Shown here in pieces: positions 1-16,961 of a stretch of DNA of 64,000 nt. The stretch is from Molanna angustata. Lineage: Eukaryota > Arthropoda > Insecta > Trichoptera > Molannidae. The translations under genes were made by a program, and so were the position numbers. The stretch spans positions 25,603,091 through 25,667,090 of the forward strand of contig OY754970.1 of the NCBI GenBank assembly GCA_963576475.1, given 5' to 3'. Below the pieces are notes generated by a model. It worked only from the letters and a program-made list of their open reading frames with translations, was not told where the DNA came from and searched no databases. Position 1 is the stretch's first letter, and each line of letters begins with the position of its first letter.

Positions 1-199
1 AAATATGTATTTACTTTAATTCTTAAGTTAACAAAAGACCTATTTGTGATTCATTCGCCGAAGTCTCAGCTAAACGAAATAAATTACGTTTTCTATGTAT
101 TTTGTCACGACACCCGACGTTATATTTTAAATATAATTAATCTCAACTGTCTCCAAATTAAAGAGAAAAGGTTGCTTATGAAAACTAAGTGAAAGATAT

Positions 200-516
200 T
201 GTATGTTAGTGAGACATGGACAATGAACATGGCGGTAGACGCACGAAACTAGAATAAACGCGGTTGGAATGATTTAGGTACTTGAGACGATTTGGTAAAA
301 CGATGTAAGTACGATAAAATTAAAATCAGGATATTTTATGAGAATGTAGTTATGCTTGAAAGAGATATAATTCTTCTTTTTCTTCTTGTTTTGCTTCAAA
401 CGGAGGTTGGCGACAATCACACCAAATTCATCACGATCTTGCGCCAACAACTGCCTGAGATTTTTAAGGCGCGATATTCTATTACGCCTCATTCTCCATC
501 TTCCCTCTATTGCCAA
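200..516 (-). pseudogene. LINE reverse transcriptase C-terminal relic
   Basis: Reading down the minus strand from 516 to about 400, the peptide contains RISRLKNLRQ followed by AQDRDEFGVIVANLR. This resembles the extreme C-terminus of RTE-like insect LINE polyproteins, where a GRRRISWLKNLR-type segment precedes a ...DR..F..IVANLR tail. Only about 40 residues are recognisable, and the rest has decayed. On the plus strand near 205 the words SETWTM resemble the YGSETWTL motif of the same class, so two fragments in opposite orientation may lie together. This is non-functional debris. Family assignment is from memory of the motif. Confidence 0.45.
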
Positions 517-520
517 AGTG

Positions 521-1380
521 TAAATGTTAGAAGCCTCAGTTGGGTTCTAGGTATTAGATATTGACTCCAGAAGGGAATTTAAAGGTTTAGTATCCTATTG
601 AACTCCTTGTTGTGACGTGTTGGAAGAGAGGTCACCAGAAATGATTCTGTTCACTAAAAAGAGTGTGAACTCTATTTAGTATTGCTGAAGTTCCAACAAG
701 TCACACCAGTCAGAGTGAGCGTATTTCACTGAGGGTTAAATACTTATTATTACTCGAATGCAAATTAGTACTAGAGGAAATAGGTAGGTGAGATGATTGA
801 AAGTAGTGATAAGAAATAACAATCAAGAGAAACTTACAAATTGATGTATTAAGCACAAACACGATTCTATATAAACAGAAAAACAATTATCACACGCGAG
901 TAGAAAATATCAAGATGATGTTTCACGAAATAATTTAGACAGGAAAAAAAGAGATGTGGGATCAGCTGTTGTCTTTATTATATACTCTACTGTTTTGACA
1001 TACCTATTATAGAGTATATAGAGTCAATGTACAGCCATGTTGTCAAGTACATTTATGGGTATCACAATATGAATAAAGCGTTATTATTGTCACGAAACAC
1101 AGTGAAAGTCGATGACCTTTCTAAATGTTTTTCTTTATCTACTTGTGACAGAAATACCAATGTTGAATTTTGAAGTACACATGTAGGTATTCTGCCACAA
1201 TCTCTTTCTCCATCATATTGAGAACTCTTTCATTGACGACTATTGACAGTATTAACCCATGAAATGCGATATATTACTTGCTTTACGTATCCGGACATAC
1301 ATATTAGGCCTTTCCACTCCAATACATTGCAGCAGCAATTTCCGTTCAATGGTCGTTCAAGAAAACGTTAGCATAATCAC
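521..1380. other. AT-rich spacer, nothing recognised
   Basis: No frame of useful length, tRNA-like box, terminal repeat or tandem array was seen. Short inverted words flank 975-1020 (TATACTCTA and its complement), but no target duplication was found. Confidence 0.5.
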
Positions 1381-1382
1381 GT

Positions 1383-1560
1383 ATATGATATATGGGATCT
1401 TGAAGGATGGAAATGTAAGAATTAAGAATCATAATACAGCGTGAATGAGACGATTGATGGATGTGAAAAAAGCGAGAAATGTGTAACGAAAGAGAGGAGT
1501 CTGGCGTCGGTTCTCTCTGCCTATCCAAAATAGAGGAATAGCTAGATTATATTGTATAAA
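1383..1560 (+). pseudogene. LINE 3' coding relic
   Basis: In broken frames the plus strand reads ILKDGNVR, then MRRLMDVKKARNV, then RGVW. The same order (ILKEGNIR, MRRCMDVKEARNV, RGVWRSVLSAYP) is present in the minus-strand fragment at 24040-24435. These are therefore two diverged copies of one LINE C-terminus. This copy has a stop after NHNTA and a frameshift before RGVW. It is non-functional. Confidence 0.55.
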
Positions 1561-1724
1561 ATTAGCAACCTTCAAGTTGATTTTTTTTTTAAAAATCCCA
1601 AATTATGAAGGTATATGAAGAATCTAGTAGATCAGATTATGATGAATGTGATAATTCAGATACACTTGTTATGATTTATATACATACCTACATATGATTA
1701 ATATATTAAAAGAAAAAAATATAC

Positions 1725-1880
1725 AATGTTATGTAATGTAATATAATATGATGTTACATAATATAATGTAATATGTTAGAATGTAATATAATATAATGTC
1801 ATATAATATAATGATATAATGTAATATAATAAAATAAAAATGTAATATAATATAATGTTATAGGTATAATATGATGTTAT
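1725..1880. repeat. degenerate (TAATATAATG)n-like AT minisatellite
   Basis: Imperfect repetition of TGTAATATAATATAATG words with no GC-containing unit. It is simple-sequence DNA with no coding potential. 1881-2187 beyond it is AT-rich spacer with nothing else recognised. Confidence 0.6.
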
Positions 1881-2195
1881 TTAATTTAGCGCTCTTGAGG
1901 TGAGATATTCACGAAAACGGCGCTATTTATTTATTTAATATTGCTTCTCGGGCAACTAACAGGTATATAAATCATCCAAATAATATGGTATAATGCAATA
2001 TATTATAATTGCTTTCGTCCCAAGTAATTGGGACGGAGGCTAGGGCGAAGAAGATGAATGCAATATGACAAAATGTTAGGCAATATAATATTTTAATTTG
2101 TTATATACCTACCTTTATTATTGTCAAACCTCTTTATGGAGAATATCATGTTTGTTAAAATATTTTATATTACAGAACCTACTTATAATATAGAC

Positions 2196-2885
2196 CAGTC
2201 ATGGGCTAAGTACGGCCCGCGGGCCAAATGCGGCCCTTCGGGGTAGTCAATCCGGCCCGCGACATGGTTTCGAATAACCCCTAAAATTACACCTAGAATA
2301 GGACAAAATGTAGGTATTTTCTGCGTTGAATTGAAGCAACTATTTCTCAACGTTTCTAAAATTGAGTTCAACAAGGCCCTGTCAAAATCAAGTTTCCCAA
2401 CCCGAAATCTCACGCTTAGAAGATAATAGCGATATGTGCATCTCCCTACATCTGTGAACAGGAGTTTTCTACTTCTATGAAGCTTCATTAAGCTTCACTA
2501 CTGCGAATCAGCTCATCCCAGCAATTTTTAGAAGCTCGGTCACAGTTTCATCTGTCACATAAGCCATACTCTTCTAAAGAATAATCAATTTTTTGTATTT
2601 TTTTCTTATAATATAAGTATAATCTATATAATATAAGCTGTGTGTGATGTAAAAATCAAAACTAGTAGTGTTTAATTATACTCAATAAGTGGTATTTAGC
2701 AAAGTACATATTTACATCATTATTATTGTAATCATGGACTACCACAAAGTTACCGTCAAATCCATCAATCTTATCAAAAATAAACTTTATCACTTATAGA
2801 AATCTGTTTTGTTCATTTTTTTTGGCCCGCCTAGATAATTTTTTATTTTATCTGGCCTTCCCCTTAAAAAGTTTGTCCATCACTG
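2196..2885 (+). mobile_element. hAT transposon remnant with 8-bp target duplication
   Basis: The left end starts CAGTCATGGGC and the right end is the inverse of CAGTGATGGAC. These are imperfect terminal inverted repeats of the CAGTG.TGGGC type typical of hAT elements, followed on both sides by GGCC-rich words. The direct repeat ATATAGAC occurs at 2188-2195 and 2886-2893, the 8-bp target duplication expected for hAT. Inside, the plus strand around 2455-2580 reads YICEQEFS then MK, resembling the C-terminal dimerisation part of hAT-type transposases and their domesticated relatives. A stop follows within a few codons. At 690 bp with a broken frame it is dead or non-autonomous. Confidence 0.75.
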
Positions 2886-2893
2886 ATATAGAC

Positions 2894-4039
2894 CAACACC
2901 ACGGGTAGGTACTCGCCTACCTAACAGGGGTTTTAACATTTATAAAAAAACTATGTCAATATAGTATAGAATATTGAGACGTTCGGTTTTCTCTACCTAC
3001 TCCAAAAAAGGAAACGGCATAGTGGTATGTATCAATTGAATGAATGAATGAATGAATCAATGACCCACTGTATTTTTACTCAATTTTAATCTTGTATTCG
3101 TTTAGTAAAACGGGTGGTGGGGAGGGGAGAGTAATGTCTAAAAGAAATTAGATTCATACAGAAGATTGATCCTCGAAGACGATTGAGGCTATTTAAATTT
3201 ACCTTTATCCATTCAACCCCGGGTGTAAAATCTAATAATACGTATACTATGTATAATATTATAAAATATGATATTTCAACCGATATGTTCCCAGGAAGGG
3301 TCATAAATAAATGAATTAATAATTCATGGAAGCGCGTCTGAGTCTCAATGTCAGATTTGTCGCTTTAAAAATGAACATGTTGTGTACAGAAAGTTTCATT
3401 CCCAATAGGAAACACGTCATTACAAATGTATGAAACACATTGACCTCAAAAGTCATTATAAAAACTGGGGCAAAAGTACAAGTTCAGAACATGTCCTTCA
3501 TCAGAAGTGGCAATGGCGGCCTCTTTTCACCACACAAGTAATACACACTGTCACCAAAATGGCGGTTCGCTTAATAAATAATGATAGTTTCAAGGAGAAC
3601 GCTGGAAATTAAGACAGCTATCCATCATAAACTATATTGTGATTATTATATTGGTAAACTGATGACGGATTTTTAGTGTCTTCGAGATGAATTATAAAAA
3701 TAAAAACTGCCCAATTACAAGTATGCATTTTTTGCTTGCTTGGTAGATGTGCAAACCATCTCCCACTCCTACGAAAATAGTCGAGTTATTTGTCGATATA
3801 CTGATTAGGTACCAATTCAAGAGTAAATCTTTGTCAATTTATATATTGAATTTACCTCATTTTGTTCATTTACAAAATGAGGTGTCATAGTTTGGAAGGA
3901 AATGCAATGGAACGATGTATATCAGAATAAGAAATCAATATATTAAGAGCCAAGTGTCTTAAAAAATGATATTGTAAACAGAAAGAATAACATGGATACT
4001 GTGATAGTTTGGCAGAATGAAGAAAGAACTACTGACATA
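2894..4039. other. AT-rich spacer
   Basis: No recognisable gene. A short (GAAT)n run lies near 3040-3058, and isolated small frames (such as 3430-3612) have no recognised motif. Confidence 0.45.
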
Positions 4040-4195
4040 ATATTTATTAAGCTGATTTATTTTATTTATTTATTTTTTAAAGATACCAACAGAACATTGA
4101 AATATACACACACAAGTAAACACATGATACAAACACATAAGGTCTCCAATGCTCCAATGACAGGCGTCTGTCACATACGACTAAACATTAATTTA
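4040..4195 (-). repeat. dispersed retroelement 3' tail, copy 1
   Basis: On the minus strand this reads GTGACAGACGCCTGTCATTGG, continues through ACCTTATGTGTTTGTATCATG and CAATGTTCTGTT, and ends in a TAAA-rich tail. The same sequence is at 28785-28935 on the plus strand. A shared body with a (TAAA)n-type end indicates a LINE or SINE 3' end. No coding part is attached. Confidence 0.6.
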
Positions 4196-9447
<5,252 letters not shown>

Positions 9448-9483
9448 ATTATTAAGTATTTTGGGGATAACCCGCGTCAAATT

Positions 9484-9546
9484 CTGATTCCCGAGAGAAT
9501 CAGTCGTCTGCCGACGTTTCGTCTGAATCACATCAGACATTTTCAA
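9484..9546 (-). ncRNA. hammerhead-like structured RNA motif, family A left
   Basis: Read on the minus strand: a degenerate core half TTGAAAAT, stem GTCTGA / TCAGAC, then GAAAC, a CGTC / GACG stem and a hairpin closed by CTGATTC / GAATCAG. It is the mirror of 12636-12698. Compared with family B the stems are kept while bases change in pairs. A cleavage site was not identified, so ribozyme activity is unproven. Confidence 0.45.
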
Positions 9547-9646
9547 TAGGCGCCTTGTTAATAAATTTCCGTCGCGAGGGATAGTGCGCGCACGTCCGTT
9601 CGCGTCGGAAGCTTACCACCAAGTGAAAGTTTGAAAGGAAGCCATG

Positions 9647-11090
9647 TCAGTTGTTAGTGGAGGGGTGGGTTTCCCCAATGACGTCATTATTGCGTTTTGT
9701 TTGGCTTCTAGTGACTCGAGTACTTAACGGTATATTGTTTACAGGTGGATTATCAGTTTTCGGCTTACTAAGAATTTTACTAATGTTTTTAATGTGACTA
9801 TTGTTTGAAATATCGGTAGTTGGGTTAATTTGATTATTATGGTTTTTCAAAATATTGTTTTCAAGTACACTTGTCCATGCGGTCGGGATTCGAATGCTAT
9901 CGTCCCTGCTATTCATTATACTGTTGCTTCTTCTATATATTTCTATTGCTTCCCTGTAAATTCTAAATGTTTCATTGTTGATATTCGCGACTACTTTTGA
10001 ATTTTCAAAGTCTATGGAGTGATTTTCGGTCAATGAGTGATTTACTAGAGATGAAGTTAATTTCCGGTTTTTAATATCTACGCGATGTTCAGAGACGCGT
10101 GCCGAGATTCTGCGATTTGTCCTGCCTATGTAAGTTTTTGTGCAATCACCGCAAGGGATTTCGTAAATACCGTGTGACTCTAATGGTATTTTATCTTTCG
10201 GACTTTTTAAAAAGGATGAAATTTTGTTGTCTGTTCTAAAAATGGTGCGAATATTATGTTTGTAAAGTAGGTGACTTATTTTGTCAGTAGTGCCTTTTAT
10301 GTAAGGTAAAAATGCAATGGCGAGTGGCTTTACTTTAGTTGATGTATCTTTTTTATTAAAATTTTTATTCGTTTGATTTTTTATTGCATTATTTATTGTG
10401 AAATTTGAAAAACCGTTATTTCGTAGCGCGTTTTTAAGATACTCTAATTCATTTTGAATGTTTTCGGAGTCGGTTATCCTTAATGACCGTGTTACCAAGG
10501 TGTTTGCTACAGAGGCGATTTGTGCTGGATGATGGTTCGACGATGCGTGGAGATATCTGTTGGTATGTGTTGATTTTCTGTACACAGTGTGGCCGAGTGT
10601 GCCATCGTCTTTTTTGATTACGAGAACATCAAGAAAAGGAATTTCACCGTTGTTTTCGATCTCCATTGTGAATTTGATGTTATTGTGGAGATCGTTCAGA
10701 AAATCAAGAAATTTGTGAAGTTCCTCCAAACCGTGAGGCCATATAACGAAAGTATCGTCCACGTATCTAATCCATAGCTTTGGTTTTAAGCGCGCTCTAT
10801 CTATAGCTTCTTTTTCTAACTTGGTCATGAATATGTTAGCGACTGGCGGTGAAAGAGATAGACCCATTGGTGCTCCTTTTACTTGTTTGTACATGTCGTT
10901 ATTATAGGTGAAAAATGTGTTATTGAGGCAATGTTCTATTAAAGTTATTATGTCATTCGGTGGGTCACTCATTTCTTTTATTGCTTGAAGAGCTTCGTCT
11001 GTAGGTATATTGGTAAACAGGGATACGACGTCAAAACTGACAAGGATGTCGCCCTTGTTTAATTTTTGATTTTTAATGATTTGTATAAAA
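9647..11090 (-). pseudogene. Penelope-like RT/GIY-YIG protein, 5'-truncated (family A, left)
   Basis: About 480 codons are open, but the first residues are element-internal (IIKNQKL) with no ATG, so the front half is missing. The protein enters in the reverse transcriptase palm ([13 protein letters not shown]), then has KGAPMGLSLSPP, the catalytic [13 protein letters not shown] box and [16 protein letters not shown] endonuclease domain follows (HGIYEIPCG, then TYIGRTNRRISARVSEHR). RT followed by a C-terminal GIY-YIG domain is the hallmark of canonical Penelope-like elements. The nuclease part looks intact. The RT lacks its finger region, so no activity is expected. Confidence 0.85.
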
Positions 11091-11096
11091 ATCAAA

Positions 11097-12535
11097 TCAA
11101 AATTTAAAAATCAAAAATTAAACAAGGGCGACATCCTTGTCAGTTTTGACGTCGTATCCCTGTTTACCAATATACCTACAGACGAAGCTCTTCAAGCAAT
11201 AAAAGAAATGAGTGACCCACCGAATGACATAATAACTTTAATAGAACATTGCCTCAATAACACATTTTTCACCTATAATAACGACATGTACAAACAAGTA
11301 AAAGGAGCACCAATGGGTCTATCTCTTTCACCGCCAGTCGCTAACATATTCATGACCAAGTTAGAAAAAGAAGCTATAGATAGAGCGCGCTTAAAACCAA
11401 AGCTATGGATTAGATACGTGGACGATACTTTCGTTATATGGCCTCACGGTTTGGAGGAACTTCACAAATTTCTTGATTTTCTGAACGATCTCCACAATAA
11501 CATCAAATTCACAATGGAGATCGAAAACAACGGTGAAATTCCTTTTCTTGATGTTCTCGTAATCAAAAAAGACGATGGCACACTCGGCCACACTGTGTAC
11601 AGAAAATCAACACATACCAACAGATATCTCCACGCATCGTCGAACCATCATCCAGCACAAATCGCCTCTGTAGCAAACACCTTGGTAACACGGTCATTAA
11701 GGATAACCGACTCCGAAAACATTCAAAATGAATTAGAGTATCTTAAAAACGCGCTACGAAATAACGGTTTTTCAAATTTCACAATAAATAATGCAATAAA
11801 AAATCAAACGAATAAAAATTTTAATAAAAAAGATACATCAACTAAAGTAAAGCCACTCGCCATTGCATTTTTACCTTACATAAAAGGCACTACTGACAAA
11901 ATAAGTCACCTACTTTACAAACATAATATTCGCACCATTTTTAGAACAGACAACAAAATTTCATCCTTTTTAAAAAGTCCGAAAGATAAAATACCATTAG
12001 AGTCACACGGTATTTACGAAATCCCTTGCGGTGATTGCACAAAAACTTACATAGGCAGGACAAATCGCAGAATCTCGGCACGCGTCTCTGAACATCGCGT
12101 AGATATTAAAAACCGGAAATTAACTTCATCTCTAGTAAATCACTCATTGACCGAAAATCACTCCATAGACTCTTTGAAAATTCAAAAGTAGTCGCGAATA
12201 TCAACAATGAAACATTTAGAATTTACAGGGAAGCAATAGAAATATATAGAAGAAGCAACAGTATAATGAATAGCAGGGACGATAGCATTCGAATCCCGAC
12301 CGCATGGACAAGTGTACTTGAAAACAATATTTTGAAAAACCATAATAATCAAATTAACCCAACTACCGATATTTCAAACAATAGTCACATTAAAAACATT
12401 AGTAAAATTCTTAGTAAGCCGAAAACTGATAATCCACCTGTAAACAATATACCGTTAAGTACTCGAGTCACTAGAAGCCAAACAAAACGCAATAATGACG
12501 TCATTGGGGAAACCCACCCCTCCACTAACAACTGA
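11097..12535 (+). pseudogene. Penelope-like RT/GIY-YIG protein, truncated and frameshifted (family A, right)
   Basis: This is the mirror copy of the left arm. It enters the RT at KNQKLNKGD and keeps the [17 protein letters not shown] and GIY-YIG motifs. At about 12170, within SIDSLKIQK, two extra bases (CT) shift the frame and stop it, and the remaining C-terminal 89 codons continue from about 12266 to the stop at 12535. The left copy lacks this insertion. The copy is dead from both 5' truncation and frameshift. Confidence 0.85.
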
Positions 12536-12635
12536 CATGGCTTCCTTTCAAACTTTCACTTGGTGGTAAGCTTCCGACGCGAACGGACGTGCGCGCACTA
12601 TCCCTCGCGACGGAAATTTATTAACAAGGCGCCTA

Positions 12636-12698
12636 TTGAAAATGTCTGATGTGATTCAGACGAAACGTCGGCAGACGACTGATTCTCTCGGGAATCAG
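12636..12698 (+). ncRNA. hammerhead-like structured RNA motif, family A right
   Basis: The order is TTGAAAAT, stem GTCTGA with loop TGTGAT and TCAGAC, then GAAAC, stem CGTC / GACG, then hairpin CTGATTC / GAATCAG. The candidate start codon of the next unit (12642, [11 protein letters not shown]) lies inside it. The upstream core differs from the hammerhead consensus CUGANGA, so this copy is probably inactive. Confidence 0.45.
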
Positions 12699-12767
12699 AA
12701 TTTGACGCGGGTTATCCCCAAAATACTTAATAATAACATATTTTGTACTCGCGAAAACCTTAGATTT

Positions 12768-13045
<278 letters not shown>

Positions 13046-13114
13046 ATATGAAAGGTTTTCACGGGTGTTAGAAATGTTAGTAAAGATTTCTTTGGGGATA
13101 ACCCGCGTCAGATT

Positions 13115-13177
13115 CTGATCCTCAAGAGGATCAGTCGTCAACCGACGTTTCGCCTGAATCTCATCAGGCATCTTCAG
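13115..13177 (-). ncRNA. hammerhead-like structured RNA motif, family B left outer
   Basis: Minus-strand copy of the CTGAAGA / stem / GAAAC module at the outer 3' end of the left full-length unit. Same stems as 17897-17959. Confidence 0.5.
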
Positions 13178-15935
13178 GGCCTTGTTGGTAGATTTCCGTC
13201 TCGTGTGATAGTGCGAGCACGTCCGTACGAGCCGGGAACCTAGCACCAAGTGAAGCGTGACGAGCCAAAGTCCAATCGTGTGGCGGTAGGAGATGCGTAT
13301 TACCGCCGCCCGCGCCGCTAGTGCTGCATGTACCGTTATCGGCCATTGTTTGTCTCAATAATAAAGCTTTGCTACGCGTGACGCGCATCGTGTCTATTGT
13401 ATTTGAATAAGTGGGCTGAATATTTGTTTTGCATGATGTATTATTAACTGTTATTTTATTATTTTTATTTTTGTTATGAAACCTACTGTTAAATAAAATG
13501 TTTTTCCATGCAGGTGGAAGGCTAATACTATCATCTCTATTGTTAAGTATGTTAATCCTTTTGTAAATTTCTATTGCCTCTCTAAAAGTCCTTGCTGTTT
13601 CGTTTTGGATATTTGCTATTACTCGCGCATTATTGAAGTTTATACTGTGGCCCTCTTCTAGTGTATGTTGGACGAGCGACGATGTTATCTTTTTATTGTT
13701 CATATCAACCCTGTGTTCCGCAACTCTAGCAGATATCTTTCTGTTGCTTTTTCCCACATAAGACATGTCGCACGATCCACATGGTATCTCATATACACCA
13801 TGGGATTCTAGTGGTATTTTGTCCTTTACACTGCGTAAGAGGGTACCGATTTTATTTTCTGTTTTGAATATTGTTCTTATGTTATGTTTACTGAGCATGC
13901 GGCTTATTTTATCGGTAGTTCCTTTAATGTACGGTAAAAATGCTGTTGCTATTGGTTTTTCTGTTTTATTTTCATCGGGTTCTTTTCTTTTGTTGGATTG
14001 GCGTTTAACTGCATTATCAACTGTTTTTTTGGAGAAGCCATTGCACTGTAAAATGTTTTTCAGGTAATTTATTTCTGTATTACGGTGGTCTGAATCGGTT
14101 ATTTTAATTGCTCTAGATATTAATGTGTTTGGTACTGATGAAATTTGTGCCGGGTGATGATTTGAGGATGCATGGAGGTACCTGTCTGTGTGCGTAGCTT
14201 TTCTGTAGACAGTGTGGCCAAGACTGCCGTTATCTTTTTTGAGCACTAGGACATCAAGGAAAGGTATTTCGTTATTATTTTCTATTTCCATAGTGAATTT
14301 TATATCCTTGTGTAGTTCGTTTAAATAACCAAGAAATTTATGTAGTTCGTTTAATCCGTGAGGCCAAATTACGAAAGTATCATCTACGTATCTGATCCAC
14401 AGTTTGGGTTTTAGTAAATAATTAGCTAGTGCGTCTTTTTCAAATTTTGTCATAAATAAATTTGCTATTGGAGGTGAAAGTGATGAACCCATTGGAGCCC
14501 CTTTGATCTGTTTATATGTTTTGCCATCATATAGAAAAAAAGTATTATTTAAGCAATGTTGTATTAAATTTAATATATCTTCCGAAGGTTGACAGATTTC
14601 TTTAACTGTAACGAGTGCTTCATCGATAGGTATATTAGTAAACAAAGAAACAATGTCGAAGCTGACAAGAATATCGTTTTTATCCAACTTTTGATTTTCT
14701 ATTATGTTTACAAAATGTTCTGAGTTTTTGACATAAGAATCTGCTTTTTCTACATCAGGTTGTAAGTAATTAGCAAGGTATTTTGACAACGACTGAAGAG
14801 GTGACCCTATTGAACTGACTATTGGTCTGAGCGGTATGTCTTTTTTGTGAATTTTCGGTAAGCCGTACAATTTTGGAAATCGGGATGATTTTTCACGTGG
14901 TATTAATAATTTCTTTAAATCTTTGTCAAGTTTAGATGATATTATTTTTGCTTTTGTTGTTTTCTCAAGGTATGTAATTGGGTTGCTGTTGTGAAGTTTA
15001 TATGCCGAATCTTTAAGGATGTCGTTCATTTTAGACTGATAATCTACACTTTTCATTATGACAGTGGCATTTCCCTTATCAGCTGGAAGAATGACTATTT
15101 CTGTGTTTGTGCGTAGTTCTTTTAGAGCTTGAAATTCGTTTTTTGTTATATTGCTTTTAGGAGGCTGTGATTTTCTTAAAATGTGGCACGATTCTTGGCG
15201 GATTGTTTCGGCTATATTGTCATTTAATTTGTATATGGCGGATTCAATTCCAGTAATTATGTTTTCATTTGGTACTTTGGGAGGTACCACACCAAAATTA
15301 AAACCTTTAGATAGGATTGATGTCATGTCGGGGTTTAATTGTAAGTCTGTAAGGTTATGAATGAGTTTATTTGAATCTAATGATTGTTGAGGCGCGTGGT
15401 TTTTATTTTGAAGACGATTGAACTTGTTTATTTGGCGATCGGTATTAATTTGTGTATTATTTTCAATTCTAAATTCTATCAGGTTATCTAACTGATTCCA
15501 CAAATATGGGTGCAACGTATTAGCAAGTTTAATGTGAAAAAATAATATTTCTTTACTAAGAGAATCGAGTTTAGATCGAATATGTTTTATTTCATTTCTT
15601 ATGAGGGCGAAGCTAGTTTTAATTAAAATTTGACTCACCGAGTGTCTTTTATCTTGTCGATTCACTTTAAAACACACAGGTATAACTTTTTTATCACGAC
15701 ACCGACATAAGAAAGCGAGATCACAAAGGAGCTTAGCACGTTTAGACTTTAACTTTTCAAACTTTTTCGTTTCACGATAAAATTCCTCCCCATAGAGGTT
15801 AATAATGTTATATGAAAGGTTTTCACGGGTGTTAGAAATGTTAGTAAAGATTTCTTTGGGGATAACCCGCGTCAGATTCTGATCCTCAAGAGGATCAGTC
15901 GTCAACCGACGTTTCGCCTGAATCTCATCAGGCAT
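13164..15935 (-). CDS. Penelope-like RT/GIY-YIG polyprotein, full length (family B, left)
   Basis: The frame has 923 codons from the first ATG ([10 protein letters not shown]). Upstream in-frame sequence is open but has no ATG. The order matches the right-hand copy: a basic N-terminal region, [22 protein letters not shown] near residue 357, [13 protein letters not shown] near 424, [12 protein letters not shown] near 478, the YVDD catalytic box at about 516-519, and a GIY-YIG nuclease at about 712-770 ([26 protein letters not shown]). I see no stop or frameshift. Expected role: target-primed reverse transcription, with the GIY-YIG domain nicking DNA. The length is normal for canonical Penelope-like elements. 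The start codon lies inside the structured RNA motif. Confidence 0.85.
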   Translation of the reverse strand: MPDEIQAKRRLTTDPLEDQNLTRVIPKEIFTNISNTRENLSYNIINLYGEEFYRETKKFEKLKSKRAKLLCDLAFLCRCRDKKVIPVCFKVNRQDKRHSVSQILIKTSFALIRNEIKHIRSKLDSLSKEILFFHIKLANTLHPYLWNQLDNLIEFRIENNTQINTDRQINKFNRLQNKNHAPQQSLDSNKLIHNLTDLQLNPDMTSILSKGFNFGVVPPKVPNENIITGIESAIYKLNDNIAETIRQESCHILRKSQPPKSNITKNEFQALKELRTNTEIVILPADKGNATVIMKSVDYQSKMNDILKDSAYKLHNSNPITYLEKTTKAKIISSKLDKDLKKLLIPREKSSRFPKLYGLPKIHKKDIPLRPIVSSIGSPLQSLSKYLANYLQPDVEKADSYVKNSEHFVNIIENQKLDKNDILVSFDIVSLFTNIPIDEALVTVKEICQPSEDILNLIQHCLNNTFFLYDGKTYKQIKGAPMGSSLSPPIANLFMTKFEKDALANYLLKPKLWIRYVDDTFVIWPHGLNELHKFLGYLNELHKDIKFTMEIENNNEIPFLDVLVLKKDNGSLGHTVYRKATHTDRYLHASSNHHPAQISSVPNTLISRAIKITDSDHRNTEINYLKNILQCNGFSKKTVDNAVKRQSNKRKEPDENKTEKPIATAFLPYIKGTTDKISRMLSKHNIRTIFKTENKIGTLLRSVKDKIPLESHGVYEIPCGSCDMSYVGKSNRKISARVAEHRVDMNNKKITSSLVQHTLEEGHSINFNNARVIANIQNETARTFREAIEIYKRINILNNRDDSISLPPAWKNILFNSRFHNKNKNNKITVNNTSCKTNIQPTYSNTIDTMRVTRSKALLLRQTMADNGTCSTSGAGGGNTHLLPPHDWTLARHASLGARFPARTDVLALSHETEIYQQGPEDA

Positions 15936-15941
15936 CTTCAG
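15879..15941 (-). ncRNA. hammerhead-like structured RNA motif, family B left inner
   Basis: Minus-strand copy at the junction between the truncated and the full-length unit. It contains the ATG of the full-length frame. Confidence 0.5.
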
Positions 15942-16961
15942 GGCCTTGTTGGTAGATTTCCGTCTCGTGTGATAGTGCGAGCACGTCCGTACGAGCCGGG
16001 AACCTAGCACCAAGTGAAGCGTGACGAGCCAAAGTCCAATCGTGTGGCGGTAGGAGCTGCGTATTACCGCCGCCCGCGCCGCTAGTGCTGCATGTACCGT
16101 TATCGGCCATTGTTTGTCTCAATAATAAAGCTTTGCTACGCGTGACGCGCATCGTGTCTATTGTATTTGAATAAGTGGGCTGAATATTTGTTTTGCATGA
16201 TGTATTATTAACTGTTATTTTATTATTTTTATTTTTGTTATGAAACCTACTGTTAAATAAAATGTTTTTCCATGCAGGTGGAAGGCTAATACTATCATCT
16301 CTATTGTTAAGTATGTTAATCCTTTTGTAAATTTCTATTGCCTCTCTAAAAGTCCTTGCTGTTTCGTTTTGGATATTTGCTATTACTCGCGCATTATTGA
16401 AGTTTATACTGTGGCCCTCTTCTAGTGTATGTTGGACGAGCGACGATGTTATCTTTTTATTGTTCATATCAACCCTGTGTTCCGCAACTCTAGCAGATAT
16501 CTTTCTGTTGCTTTTTCCCACATAAGACATGTCGCACGATCCACATGGTATCTCATATACACCATGGGATTCTAGTGGTATTTTGTCCTTTACACTGCGT
16601 AAGAGGGTACCGATTTTATTTTCTGTTTTGAATATTGTTCTTATGTTATGTTTACTGAGCATGCGGCTTATTTTATCGGTAGTTCCTTTAATGTACGGTA
16701 AAAATGCTGTTGCTATTGGTTTTTCTGTTTTATTTTCATCGGGTTCTTTTCTTTTGTTGGATTGGCGTTTAACTGCATTATCAACTGTTTTTTTGGAGAA
16801 GCCATTGCACTGTAAAATGTTTTTCAGGTAATTTATTTCTGTATTACGGTGGTCTGAATCGGTTATTTTAATTGCTCTAGATATTAATGTGTTTGGTACT
16901 GATGAAATTTGTGCCGGGTGATGATTTGAGGATGCATGGAGGTACCTGTCTGTGTGCGTAG
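15928..16961 (-). pseudogene. 5'-truncated Penelope-like unit (family B, left partner)
   Basis: It enters at the end of the RT domain ([12 protein letters not shown]) and keeps the connector and the whole GIY-YIG domain to the same stop. It differs from the other copies by at least one change near 16056 (Gln in place of His before LLPPHD). It lacks the RT catalytic box, so it cannot retrotranspose itself. Its 3' part supplies the sequence upstream of the full-length unit that reads toward 13164. Confidence 0.8.

Noticed and set aside
13765..14067. 100-codon frames antisense to the Penelope-like CDS (also 16529-16831, 17007-17309, 19771-20073)
   Set aside because: They repeat in every copy only because the sense sequence does. 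No motif or start context of their own.
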